6,489 nucleotides of DNA from an uncultured bacterium (GTDB lineage: Bacteria > Patescibacteriota > Minisyncoccia > Phycocordibacterales > PALSA-1337). The position numbers were made by a program, and so were the translations under genes. This document shows positions 1 to 4,890 of the stretch, one piece after another. The notes below the pieces were generated by a model that made no database searches, was not told the DNA's origin, and saw only the letters and a list, made by a program, of their open reading frames with translations. Positions within the stretch are counted from its first letter, which is position 1, and every line of letters begins with the position of its first letter. The DNA lies in assembly GCA_903826185.1 (NCBI GenBank), contig CAIKDL010000093.1:1-6489 (forward strand), in the 5' to 3' direction.

Positions 1-82
1 CCGCAGAAAACTTAACGTTGGCTGTAAGCCTGACTTGATAAATAATATGCCAGGTCGCGGATACATAATAGATGAGATGTAA
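1..82 (+). CDS. OmpR/PhoB-family response regulator, C-terminal end only (partial)
   Basis: The reading frame is open from the left edge (codons from base 2) to a TAA at 80-82 and gives 26 residues. It begins RRKL, then contains PDLINNMPGRGYIIDEM. This matches the end of the winged-helix DNA-binding domain of OmpR/PhoB regulators: the recognition helix ends in a basic R-R/K-K-L segment, followed by a loop, 'LI.t', and the C-terminal beta-hairpin 'RG.GY.i'. The match to the GRGYI turn and its position next to the stop are what support the call. The receiver domain lies outside the window. The protein would act as a phosphorylation-controlled transcription factor with a partner histidine kinase that is not visible here. 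The 11-bp direct repeats 42 bases downstream are the type of site that such regulators bind. The identity rests on only 26 residues. Confidence 0.75.
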   Translation, partial: RRKLNVGCKPDLINNMPGRGYIIDEM

Positions 83-123
83 AAAAGTGTTAAAAGGGGC
101 GGTTATGGCGGCGGCGCACACCT

Positions 124-189
124 CTTAGGCACTCCTTAAGATATTCTTAGGCGTTTTTTCATCGTTTCTTCATCAGAATTTCATCGCCC
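124..189 (+). promoter_or_regulatory. Six-unit, 11-bp-period direct repeat array, probable OmpR-family binding sites
   Basis: Six repeats sit in exact 11-bp register. The first three begin CTTAGG (124), CTTAAG (135) and CTTAGG (146). The next three begin TTTCATC (157), CTTCATC (168) and TTTCATC (179). OmpR/PhoB-type regulators bind head-to-tail direct repeats with about this period, and the CTTAAG-N5-CTTAAG form resembles the known PmrA and CiaR boxes. A regulator of this family ends 42 bp upstream, so binding of that protein (autoregulation, or control of a neighbouring transcript) is the natural hypothesis. The two half-site types may mean two affinities or two regulators. The repeats and spacing are seen directly; the function is inferred. 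Confidence 0.6.
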
Positions 190-206
190 AAGAGCAAAAT
201 ACCAGA

Positions 207-226
207 GGTTACATGTCGATGTAACC
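207..226. repeat. Perfect 8-bp inverted repeat with 4-nt loop
   Basis: The arms GGTTACAT and ATGTAACC are perfect complements around GTCG. No T-run follows on the plus strand (CTTATAAAATAG) and the bases before it on the other side give no U-tract for the minus strand, so it is not a standard intrinsic terminator. It sits between the direct repeat array and a -10-like TATAAA, so it could be an operator or a hairpin at the 5' end of a transcript. Confidence 0.5.
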
Positions 227-347
227 CTTATAAAATAGTTTTGGTGCGTGGCATCATCTTCCCAACCAGACAAACCGACTTTGATCTGGAAAACAAAAAC
301 GTATATATCCAATAGACTACAAAAATTCAGGCGGGCTTATAAAGTAA

Positions 348-383
348 CAAAATAGCGTGTACGGGCAAGTGCGCGCTATTTTG
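348..383 (-). terminator. Probable terminator of the PD-(D/E)XK nuclease gene
   Basis: CAAAATAGCG (348-357) pairs perfectly with CGCTATTTTG (374-383). The stem can be extended by a T-G wobble and a G-C pair to 12 bp. Read on the minus strand, it starts 9 nt after the nuclease stop codon and is followed by the U-rich TTACTTTATAAG. There is no uninterrupted U-tract, so the terminator is weaker than those at 1209 and 1720. The A-rich and T-rich flanks make it roughly symmetrical, so it could also stop plus-strand transcripts arriving from the response regulator side. Confidence 0.55.
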
Positions 384-392
384 CTGACCGAG

Positions 393-1184
393 TTATTTTG
401 CCAACGAGGGCTTCTGCGCCTTTTTGTGCTCGTCCTGCGCATCGCGTGCTGCCTTGCGGTATGCACAATAATCACAAGCTTTCGCCGGCTTGGGAGTTGT
501 GTTCGACATGAGACAATCTTTTATATCCGCCAGCGCTTTCTCAACCCAAGAATCATCGCCGGTGTAAGGAATCAAATCGATATCGAATTCTAGTTTAGCG
601 TCGAAAGCTGCACGATCCGTCTTACCATTACAATAAACGAAATAGCCGGTCGACGAAACTTTGAAACCATTTTGTCGGAATAACCACTGATACACTTCCA
701 TCTGGCGCTTGTAACCGATCTGCCACTCTTTGTCCAATGAAACTTTCTCTTCTTTGCTGGTGGATTTGTAGTCAACGATGATGACTTCCCCTTTTTCATT
801 TATCCAAACATCGTCTATAGCACCAGTCACTAGCAGATTCGTTGCCGAGTGCAAGAAGGTTATTCCTTTGAAATTGCTGCGCCAGATATCCATATTTTCA
901 TGTGCGTAAGGTATGACGTCTTTCAGACCATAAGCATGCATGAGTGGGTGTGGACGAGCCTTAGCACGATGGATATCGAATTCTTTTTTTAAGAGAGCAT
1001 CAACGGCCGAGTTGAGAGCAAAAGGAAAACCTGGCGGTCTAGCCACGCCAAGGCGGCAATCCAAATAGAAACAAAGCGGACAATTCATGAATAGGTCTAT
1101 CTTGGAACGGCTAACCTTGAATGGTTCGCGCGACTTGAGATCGAACATGCGGCTGGTTCTGCGAGGGTTGTAGAAGTCTGACAT
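393..1184 (-). CDS. PD-(D/E)XK nuclease superfamily protein (RecB/Cas4-like)
   Basis: This 263-residue protein shows the RecB-type nuclease core in order. An N-terminal S-x-S-K-I-D-L-F-x-x-C-P segment (residues 25-40) is typical of PDDEXK_1/Cas4-like proteins. GAIDD (121-125) supplies the first acidic residue (D124). IVDYKS (136-141) supplies D138 and K140. QMEVYQ (161-166) is the Q-x-x-x-Y motif. C35 and C38 near the N-terminus and C237 and C240 (CDYC) near the C-terminus could together bind an Fe-S cluster or zinc, as in Cas4 and AddB, although the spacing differs from the usual pattern of one N-terminal and three C-terminal cysteines. It likely cuts DNA ends in repair or recombination. No helicase or CRISPR genes adjoin it, so a stand-alone role is likely. 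The ATG at 1182-1184 has no Shine-Dalgarno sequence; a TAATAT lies 6 nt upstream. The tail (residues 241-263) is Lys/Ala-rich. Confidence 0.85.
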   Translation of the reverse strand: MSDFYNPRRTSRMFDLKSREPFKVSRSKIDLFMNCPLCFYLDCRLGVARPPGFPFALNSAVDALLKKEFDIHRAKARPHPLMHAYGLKDVIPYAHENMDIWRSNFKGITFLHSATNLLVTGAIDDVWINEKGEVIIVDYKSTSKEEKVSLDKEWQIGYKRQMEVYQWLFRQNGFKVSSTGYFVYCNGKTDRAAFDAKLEFDIDLIPYTGDDSWVEKALADIKDCLMSNTTPKPAKACDYCAYRKAARDAQDEHKKAQKPSLAK

Positions 1185-1190
1185 AAGTAC

Positions 1191-1218
1191 ATATTAACAT
1201 ATAAAAAAGGCCCGTTAA
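1191..1218 (-). promoter_or_regulatory. Candidate promoter of the nuclease gene, overlapping the upstream terminator
   Basis: On the minus strand, TTAACG (1213-1218) and TAATAT (1191-1196) are separated by 16 nt. Each matches its consensus at 4 of 6 positions. The -10 ends 6 nt before the ATG, which would place the transcript start at or next to the start codon and fits the absence of a Shine-Dalgarno sequence. The -35 lies within the hairpin that terminates the previous gene. This is inference from hexamer position. Confidence 0.35.
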
Positions 1219-1225
1219 GCGGGCC
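1209..1225 (-). terminator. Intrinsic terminator of the 123-aa gene, overlapping its stop codon
   Basis: On the minus strand, GGCCCG and CGGGCC form a 6-bp all-GC stem around a 5-nt loop (CTTAA), immediately followed by TTTTTT. The loop contains the TAA stop codon of the upstream gene, and the first arm encodes its last residues. Stem strength and T-run make this a confident Rho-independent terminator. Confidence 0.9.
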
Positions 1226-1232
1226 TGGCGCG
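1215..1232 (-). repeat. 18-bp direct repeat, copy 1 (end of 123-aa gene)
   Basis: This segment is 17/18 identical to 1756-1773 in the same orientation. It encodes the C-terminal R-A-R-P-A and the TAA stop on the minus strand. In this copy it also forms one arm and the loop of the terminator hairpin. Confidence 0.7.
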
Positions 1233-1586
1233 AGGATGTATAGAGGCGGTCAAAACCTTGCTCAACTCACCGCGAGTCAACACATCACCGATGATAAGCC
1301 GACGAGACTTATCTTTGATACGACTGCTTTCGCCTTCGGTAATAAAAACGATTTGCATAGGCGGTTCTTGGTCAAGACCAGCGAAGAATCGACATTCGAG
1401 GCGCAGTTGGTGATAATCACGCAACACTGTGCGTAAATTATCCAAAGACATCTCGATGAGATTCCTTTTGATCCCATCGACGCAAGCAACTGCCGGGATA
1501 ACATTCTCCTCGGCTTGCTGACCCAAGAAATCGCACAGACGGCGATTCGTATCCGCCGTAAGCGGTTCTACGTACAATCTAAGCAC
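1215..1586 (-). CDS. Unrecognised 123-aa protein with C-terminal RARPA
   Basis: I do not recognise a family. The GTG start (1584-1586) is chosen because AAGGGAGG lies 5 nt upstream, one of the two clear Shine-Dalgarno sequences in the window. The protein looks soluble and mixed alpha/beta: an N-terminal strand (LRLYVEPL), a probable helix at residues 12-28, a helix-rich stretch at 43-66 (IEMSLDN..VLRDYHQL), a strand at 77-83 (MQIVFIT), and a basic C-terminal half. There is no signal peptide or membrane segment. It ends HPRARPA, and the last five residues are identical to those of the next upstream gene (1756-2358), which has an otherwise unrelated sequence. The gene has its own leader and terminator, so it seems to be monocistronic. 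The intact start, Shine-Dalgarno sequence and terminator at the stop argue strongly that it is real. Confidence 0.7.
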   Translation of the reverse strand: MLRLYVEPLTADTNRRLCDFLGQQAEENVIPAVACVDGIKRNLIEMSLDNLRTVLRDYHQLRLECRFFAGLDQEPPMQIVFITEGESSRIKDKSRRLIIGDVLTRGELSKVLTASIHPRARPA

Positions 1587-1591
1587 AATGG

Positions 1592-1605
1592 CCTCCCTTC
1601 TATTG
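1592..1605 (-). promoter_or_regulatory. Shine-Dalgarno within a shared leader motif (123-aa gene)
   Basis: On the minus strand the leader reads CAATAGAAGGGAGG and ends 5 nt before the GTG start. The AAGGGAGG part decides the start codon. The same motif with one inserted base and one change (CAATAGAAAGGTAGG) precedes the 200-aa gene. Promoter hexamers further upstream are unclear: TTGCTT-N18-TAGTAT is one option and TTGACC about 60 nt upstream of the leader motif is another. Confidence 0.65.
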
Positions 1606-1719
1606 GTTTAGCTACTATCCTGATACTAACTCCTCCACTAGAGAAAAAGCAAACTTTTCAAGGTCAATTATGGCTGTGGCGGTTTTTTATTTATATGCCT
1701 ATTATTCTAAATATAAAAA

Positions 1720-1751
1720 GCCGCCCCGATGCCAATGCATTTGGGGGCGGC
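1720..1751 (-). terminator. Intrinsic terminator of the 200-aa gene
   Basis: On the minus strand, GCCGCCCC (from 1744-1751) pairs with GGGGCGGC (1720-1727), giving 8 bp of pure GC. The 16-nt loop contains a further small stem (ATGC/GCAT). TTTTTATATTTAG follows. It starts 4 nt after the stop codon at 1756-1758. This is a strong Rho-independent terminator. Confidence 0.9.
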
Positions 1752-1755
1752 TGGA

Positions 1756-1773
1756 TTAAGCGGGCCTTGCGCG
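1756..1773 (-). repeat. 18-bp direct repeat, copy 2 (end of 200-aa gene)
   Basis: This is the counterpart of 1215-1232, differing at one base, which changes an Ala codon silently (GCC to GCA). Here the bases after the stop codon differ and the segment takes no part in a hairpin, so the conservation is not explained by termination. Confidence 0.7.
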
Positions 1774-2358
1774 CGTTGAAGTGATCTTTTTCGGCGCCTT
1801 AGGGAAACGACCACGTGGCGGAGGATACGAATGCCCTGTTGCGGCCGACTCTGGTTCCGTCTTTAGCAACAATCGATCTGAGATATCCTTGAATACACTC
1901 AGATCGACCTTAAGGGGCTCAACGCAAATCGTATCGCGAAGACCTAGTACCGCCAATGCCAATCTGTGCGTTGACATTACAGATCGCCGTCTTTCGAGCG
2001 GCTCGGCATGCACAACATTCACACACATAATCCCGAGATCCGCACAATCGAGTTTCGAAAGTTGCGGAGGAATCATCGAAGGGCGAAAGTGCTCTTCGAA
2101 TCCACCAACGAACAAGATCCGATAATTTGTCGGATTGTCACTGTCGCCGACGAACGTCATAACCCCATCCATTGCAGCTACAGCCACCAAGACGGATGTC
2201 TTAACATCTGCACATGCAGCCACGACGACAAACGCCTGTAAGTCACCTGACGGGGTTGCTGTAACAGGCTTGCTCACCAATGCTTCCGGCATTTGTGGCG
2301 GAGACGTATCGAAAACTAGCGATTCGGCCCCAAACGACAAGGTAAAGAAGTTTTTCAA
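1756..2358 (-). CDS. Unrecognised 200-aa protein with C-terminal RARPA
   Basis: I do not recognise a family. The TTG start (2356-2358) is the only sensible one: an AGAAAGG Shine-Dalgarno sequence lies 9 nt upstream and an in-frame TAG lies three codons upstream. The body (residues 1-165) alternates hydrophobic strands (AFVVVAACA 42-50, TSVLVAVAAM 54-63, RILFVGGF 80-87, GIMCVNVV 109-116) with short charged stretches, suggesting a soluble alpha/beta or all-beta fold. The strands are too short and polar for clear membrane helices. Residues 167-200 are Pro/Lys/Arg-rich and probably disordered, ending TSTRARPA. The last five residues and 17 of the last 18 bases match the end of the 123-aa gene. 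The gene lies 90 nt behind the cyclophilin gene but has its own good promoter and terminator. Confidence 0.7.
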   Translation of the reverse strand: MKNFFTLSFGAESLVFDTSPPQMPEALVSKPVTATPSGDLQAFVVVAACADVKTSVLVAVAAMDGVMTFVGDSDNPTNYRILFVGGFEEHFRPSMIPPQLSKLDCADLGIMCVNVVHAEPLERRRSVMSTHRLALAVLGLRDTICVEPLKVDLSVFKDISDRLLLKTEPESAATGHSYPPPRGRFPKAPKKITSTRARPA

Positions 2359-2363
2359 AGTAA

Positions 2364-2378
2364 CCTACCTTTCTATTG
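2364..2378 (-). promoter_or_regulatory. Shine-Dalgarno within a shared leader motif (200-aa gene)
   Basis: On the minus strand the leader reads CAATAGAAAGGTAGG. It contains AGAAAGG 9 nt before the TTG start and matches the leader of the 123-aa gene over its whole length apart from one inserted base and one change. Confidence 0.65.
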
Positions 2379-2397
2379 TTTTGATTTTCCGAAATGG

Positions 2398-2425
2398 AGC
2401 ATAACATAAAAAAGCAAGTTGTCAA
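2398..2425 (-). promoter_or_regulatory. Promoter of the 200-aa gene
   Basis: On the minus strand, a perfect -35 TTGACA (2420-2425) and TATGCT (2398-2403, 4 of 6 matches to TATAAT) are separated by 16 nt. Transcription would start near 2391, giving a leader of about 30 nt that includes the Shine-Dalgarno motif. The T6 run in the spacer, preceded by only a poor hairpin, may also act as a weak terminator for the cyclophilin gene upstream. Confidence 0.6.
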
Positions 2426-2448
2426 GGCACCGCGACAGCAAGTTATAC

Positions 2449-3129
2449 CTATTTATTCGTCGCTACAGTCACGCTTTCCATGACAACCTTTGTCAAAGGC
2501 TTGTCACTGCTATCACGCGGAGTTTTAGCTATAGCATCGACAACATCTAGACCAGAAATGACTTTACCGAATATAGTGTAGTTATGAGGAAGCTGTGGAT
2601 TGTCTTGCTGCATGATGAAGAATTGGCTGCCATTGGTATTTGGACCAGCGTTGGCCATAGCCACTACGCCGCGCTGATACCCTGCTTTGGCTGATAATGT
2701 GTTCGGATCGAGCTCATCGGCAAATTTATAACCAGGACCACCGGTACCTGTTCCCGTAGGATCCCCTCCTTGTATCATGAATCCCTCGATCACTCTGTGG
2801 AATATCAAACCATTATAAAAACCTTTGTTGGCAAGAGTGATGAAGTTAGCGACTGTCTTCGGTGAATCTTGATCATAGGTCGCGAAGACTATAGTACCTT
2901 TGTTAGTTTGGATTGTGACTGTGTGCATAGATTTTGGTGCTGAAAGATTATTATTAATGGAAGTGGCCGATGAAGGAGCTGTTGAAGACGCGACGGCCGC
3001 ATTAGTAGAAGTGGCATTTATTGCATTGTCGGTCAAAGCAACTGGAGCTTTACGGTCTGTAAAGAACCAAGCCACACCGATCACAATTACAGCCACAACG
3101 ACTAAGACAATCTGATTTCTTGTACTCAT
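2449..3129 (-). CDS. Membrane-anchored cyclophilin-type peptidyl-prolyl cis-trans isomerase
   Basis: The 226-residue protein would catalyse cis-trans isomerisation of prolyl bonds in exported proteins, outside the cytoplasmic membrane. Residues 7-23 form one hydrophobic segment with only one basic residue before it (Arg4) and no lipobox cysteine, so it is a signal anchor. A Ser/Thr/Ala/Asn-rich linker follows (about 32-66). The cyclophilin domain covers 68-226 with the active-site signature FHRVIEGFMIQGGD at 110-123 (catalytic R112; F117, M118, Q120), then MANAGPNTNGSQFFI (158-172) and IFGKV (186-190). At the position of the CypA cyclosporin-binding Trp there is Gln179 (aligned by eye), which is common in bacterial members. 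The ATG has no Shine-Dalgarno sequence and follows the DHH gene by 40 AT-rich nt, so the two are probably co-transcribed. No strong terminator follows. Confidence 0.93.
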   Translation of the reverse strand: MSTRNQIVLVVVAVIVIGVAWFFTDRKAPVALTDNAINATSTNAAVASSTAPSSATSINNNLSAPKSMHTVTIQTNKGTIVFATYDQDSPKTVANFITLANKGFYNGLIFHRVIEGFMIQGGDPTGTGTGGPGYKFADELDPNTLSAKAGYQRGVVAMANAGPNTNGSQFFIMQQDNPQLPHNYTIFGKVISGLDVVDAIAKTPRDSSDKPLTKVVMESVTVATNK

Positions 3130-3169
3130 TTTATTTTAATGAAATATTTTCGATTAATTTGATAAGGTG

Positions 3170-4189
3170 CTAGAGATTATATAATTCTTTGACTTTGCTT
3201 ACAATGAGTTTCTTAGCTTCTTCGATCGAGCCGTTTACCGTCGCGCCAGCAGCAACTTTGTGGCCACCGCCACCCAGACTGACTGCCAATTTATCTACGG
3301 GATAGACGTCCGTATTCTTGGTACGAAAACTGCACTTGACCTGACCAGGAAGCACTTCCGTCAATGACCCTACAATATTCCATTCAGCTACTTTATTCAT
3401 CATCCTTGAAATGGAACTGCCGCTTATACTTTCTTCAGAGATATTCTTGCTAGTGATTTCGGCATTAGAAACAGCAGATAAGGCAAATTTCCCGCCAGAA
3501 AATACTTCGATGGACCCCAAGGCCGCTCCATAAAACACTAGAACATCTCTTGTATCCGAATTTTCCATACGGGTTATCAATGATGAGAACTCCGGATATT
3601 TCTTTACCAGAAACGTTGCGATCTCATATGTCTTCACGGTTGTGGAATTATATTTCAATCCACCAGTATCAGCATATATAGCCATGAACAAATTTGCAGC
3701 CATGTCACTAGTTATTTCTACACCAATCTCACTCAATAACTCATATATTATCTGGCCAGTGGCCGGAGCCTCTGGAATTATCAGATTGATATCCGCGTAA
3801 CCGCCATTGGAAGCGTGGTGGTCTATGACTATTGATCTTATAGATAGTGGAAAGACTATCTGTATTTGCTTCGAAATCATGTCCGGTTTTGAGCTATCTA
3901 CAGATATAAACAGATCAAACTCGGATAAATCAACTTCTGGAAAACTCTTAGTCACAATATCCTTGGCACCAGGAAAATGCATGAACTCCTGCGGAATATT
4001 CGAATCCCCTTTTATGACCGTTGCCTTTCTGCCAAGGCTTTCAACAGCGAACTTCATGGCCAGTGCCGATCCGACACTGTCCGGATCCGGAGATGGGTGA
4101 CAACACAAGAGAACGGACTTAGACTTTTGAATCTCAGCCAAGATGGCTGGTGCCAACTCCTTTATATCAGAGCTTTTGATATTTTTCAT
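3170..4189 (-). CDS. DHH/DHHA1 phosphoesterase, NrnA-like (oligoribonuclease / pAp phosphatase type)
   Basis: The protein has 339 residues from the ATG at 4187-4189; an in-frame TTG at 4207 would add six. Numbering from that longer form, motif I is HPSPDPDSVGS (H37, D41, D43), motif II is SVDSS (D104), the DHH triad is 129-131, and motif IV is AIYADTGG (D180). These ligands bind two Mn2+ ions. The C-terminal DHHA1 domain carries the substrate-binding GGGGHKVAAG at 312-321. Length and layout match NrnA, which degrades short RNA oligomers and in some lineages dephosphorylates pAp. Related cyclic-dinucleotide phosphodiesterases usually carry extra N-terminal domains absent here. The shorter start is preferred because a TAGTAT -10-like hexamer falls between the two starts. 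There is no Shine-Dalgarno sequence. The gene is transcribed divergently from the sigma factor gene and is followed by the cyclophilin gene. Confidence 0.9.
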   Translation of the reverse strand: MKNIKSSDIKELAPAILAEIQKSKSVLLCCHPSPDPDSVGSALAMKFAVESLGRKATVIKGDSNIPQEFMHFPGAKDIVTKSFPEVDLSEFDLFISVDSSKPDMISKQIQIVFPLSIRSIVIDHHASNGGYADINLIIPEAPATGQIIYELLSEIGVEITSDMAANLFMAIYADTGGLKYNSTTVKTYEIATFLVKKYPEFSSLITRMENSDTRDVLVFYGAALGSIEVFSGGKFALSAVSNAEITSKNISEESISGSSISRMMNKVAEWNIVGSLTEVLPGQVKCSFRTKNTDVYPVDKLAVSLGGGGHKVAAGATVNGSIEEAKKLIVSKVKELYNL

Positions 4190-4253
4190 ACATATACTAT
4201 GGCACAATACGGATCAATTATCCATGACTCCAATAAGTGCTATGATATATCCC
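4190..4253. promoter_or_regulatory. Divergent promoter region between the DHH gene and the sigma factor gene
   Basis: For the plus strand, TATGAT (4241-4246, 5 of 6) lies 7 nt before the sigma ATG and TATACT (4193-4198, 5 of 6) is an alternative further upstream. For the minus strand, TAGTAT (4194-4199) lies 4 nt before the DHH ATG. Neither direction has a good -35 (TTATCC at 4218-4223 is 17 nt upstream of TATGAT). A small dyad, GGAT-N5-ATCC (4211-4223), lies in between. Positions close to the ATG suggest leaderless transcripts. Confidence 0.4.
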
Positions 4254-4889
4254 ATGTACGATAACACCGACGAGGAACTAGTCGAGCTTGCAAAAGATGG
4301 CGACAGTGAAGCTTTCAATATATTGGTCAAAAGGCATGTGGACCACATATATAATTTCGTACGCCAATATACAACACACAAGGAAGATGCTGACGACATA
4401 ACCCAAGAAGCCTTCTTCAAGGCCTGGAAACATATCAAAAGCTTCAAAAAAGGTAAGAAATTCACTACTTGGCTATTCACCATCGCCAGAAACTCCGCAC
4501 TCGATAATATAAAAAAGCGTAAAGCTTTTTCTTTTTCTGACATGGACGCTTTTGGTCAATCCGGCGGCGCCGGCGGAAGCGGCGGCAATAGCAGCGAAAA
4601 CACCGGATTCGCCGAGACACTAAAAGACCCCGAACCGTTGGCACCGGAGATATTCGAGAGAAAAGAGTTGGCACACGAGCTTACAGAAGCCATGGATACA
4701 CTGCCACCAGACTGGAAAGCCGTATTGGTGATGCATTATACTGATGACATGACTTTCGAAGAGATCGCCGCAGTCGTATCCAGACCAATGAACACCATTA
4801 AGAGCTGGCACCATCGGGCCGTTCTGAAAATCCGAGATATCCTTGCCACGCACCATAAAGACGAGACTAGTCGTATAAATACCAAGTAA
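4254..4889 (+). CDS. ECF-like sigma-70 family RNA polymerase sigma factor
   Basis: From the ATG at 4254 the protein has 211 residues. Earlier in-frame ATGs (4143, 4224, 4242) give an N-terminus that overlaps the DHH gene and does not resemble a sigma factor, whereas MYDNTDEELVELAKDGDSEAF is the normal start of region 2. Region 2 spans about 17-90, with DADDITQEAFFKAW (45-58) as the core-binding helix and TTWLFTIARNSALDNIKK (71-88) as the -10-recognition part. A Gly/Ser-rich linker (101-116) and an acidic, Pro-containing stretch (about 124-136) follow. Region 4 spans 138-197: LPPDWKAVL, MTFEEIAAVVS and the recognition helix NTIKSWHHRAVLKIR. Only regions 2 and 4 are present, as in ECF factors. 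The next gene starts 1 nt after the stop and encodes a membrane protein, the usual position of an anti-sigma factor. Regulation probably includes autoactivation, but no matching promoter pair is evident. Confidence 0.9.
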   Translation: MYDNTDEELVELAKDGDSEAFNILVKRHVDHIYNFVRQYTTHKEDADDITQEAFFKAWKHIKSFKKGKKFTTWLFTIARNSALDNIKKRKAFSFSDMDAFGQSGGAGGSGGNSSENTGFAETLKDPEPLAPEIFERKELAHELTEAMDTLPPDWKAVLVMHYTDDMTFEEIAAVVSRPMNTIKSWHHRAVLKIRDILATHHKDETSRINTK

Positions 4890-4890
4890 A

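Larger units (their letters stand above)
83..347. other. Intergenic region without a convincing gene; repeat array, dyad, possible small transcript
   Basis: No reading frame here looks like a real protein on either strand. The longest candidate, on the plus strand, ends with a TAG at 313-315 and could start at a GTG at 244, giving 23 codons with no ribosome binding site. The region contains the 11-bp repeat array (124-189), a perfect 8-bp dyad (207-226), and an AT-rich stretch with the -10-like sequence TATAAA at 229-234 just behind the dyad. Binding sites normally lie upstream of a regulated transcript, but the next plus-strand gene is about 4 kb away. A small RNA starting near 240 and ending around the hairpin at 348-383 is therefore possible. 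That is inference only. Confidence 0.4.

Noticed and set aside
244..315. Short plus-strand reading frame (GTG start, 23 codons) downstream of the dyad
   Set aside because: No ribosome binding site, atypical start, no recognisable sequence, and its length is within chance expectation.
393..1184. CRISPR-Cas locus because of the Cas4-like nuclease
   Set aside because: No repeat-spacer array and no other cas gene is visible. RecB-like nucleases occur widely outside CRISPR systems.
1781..2404. Overlapping plus-strand open frames opposite the 200-aa gene
   Set aside because: They lack ribosome binding sites, while the minus-strand gene has a promoter, Shine-Dalgarno sequence and terminator that fit its ends exactly.
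2404..2447. Intrinsic terminator for the cyclophilin gene (TTTTTT on the minus strand)
   Set aside because: The preceding hairpin is only a 4-bp stem, or a 6-bp stem with a mismatch. The T-run lies in the spacer of a good promoter. At most it is a weak terminator.
4211..4223. GGAT-N5-ATCC dyad as an operator of the divergent promoters
   Set aside because: Four-base arms are easily found by chance. It is kept only as a note in the promoter region.
4143..4253. N-terminal extension of the sigma factor from an earlier ATG
   Set aside because: It would overlap the DHH gene by about 47 bp, encodes a hydrophobic stretch unlike any sigma factor, and the family's normal N-terminus starts at 4254.
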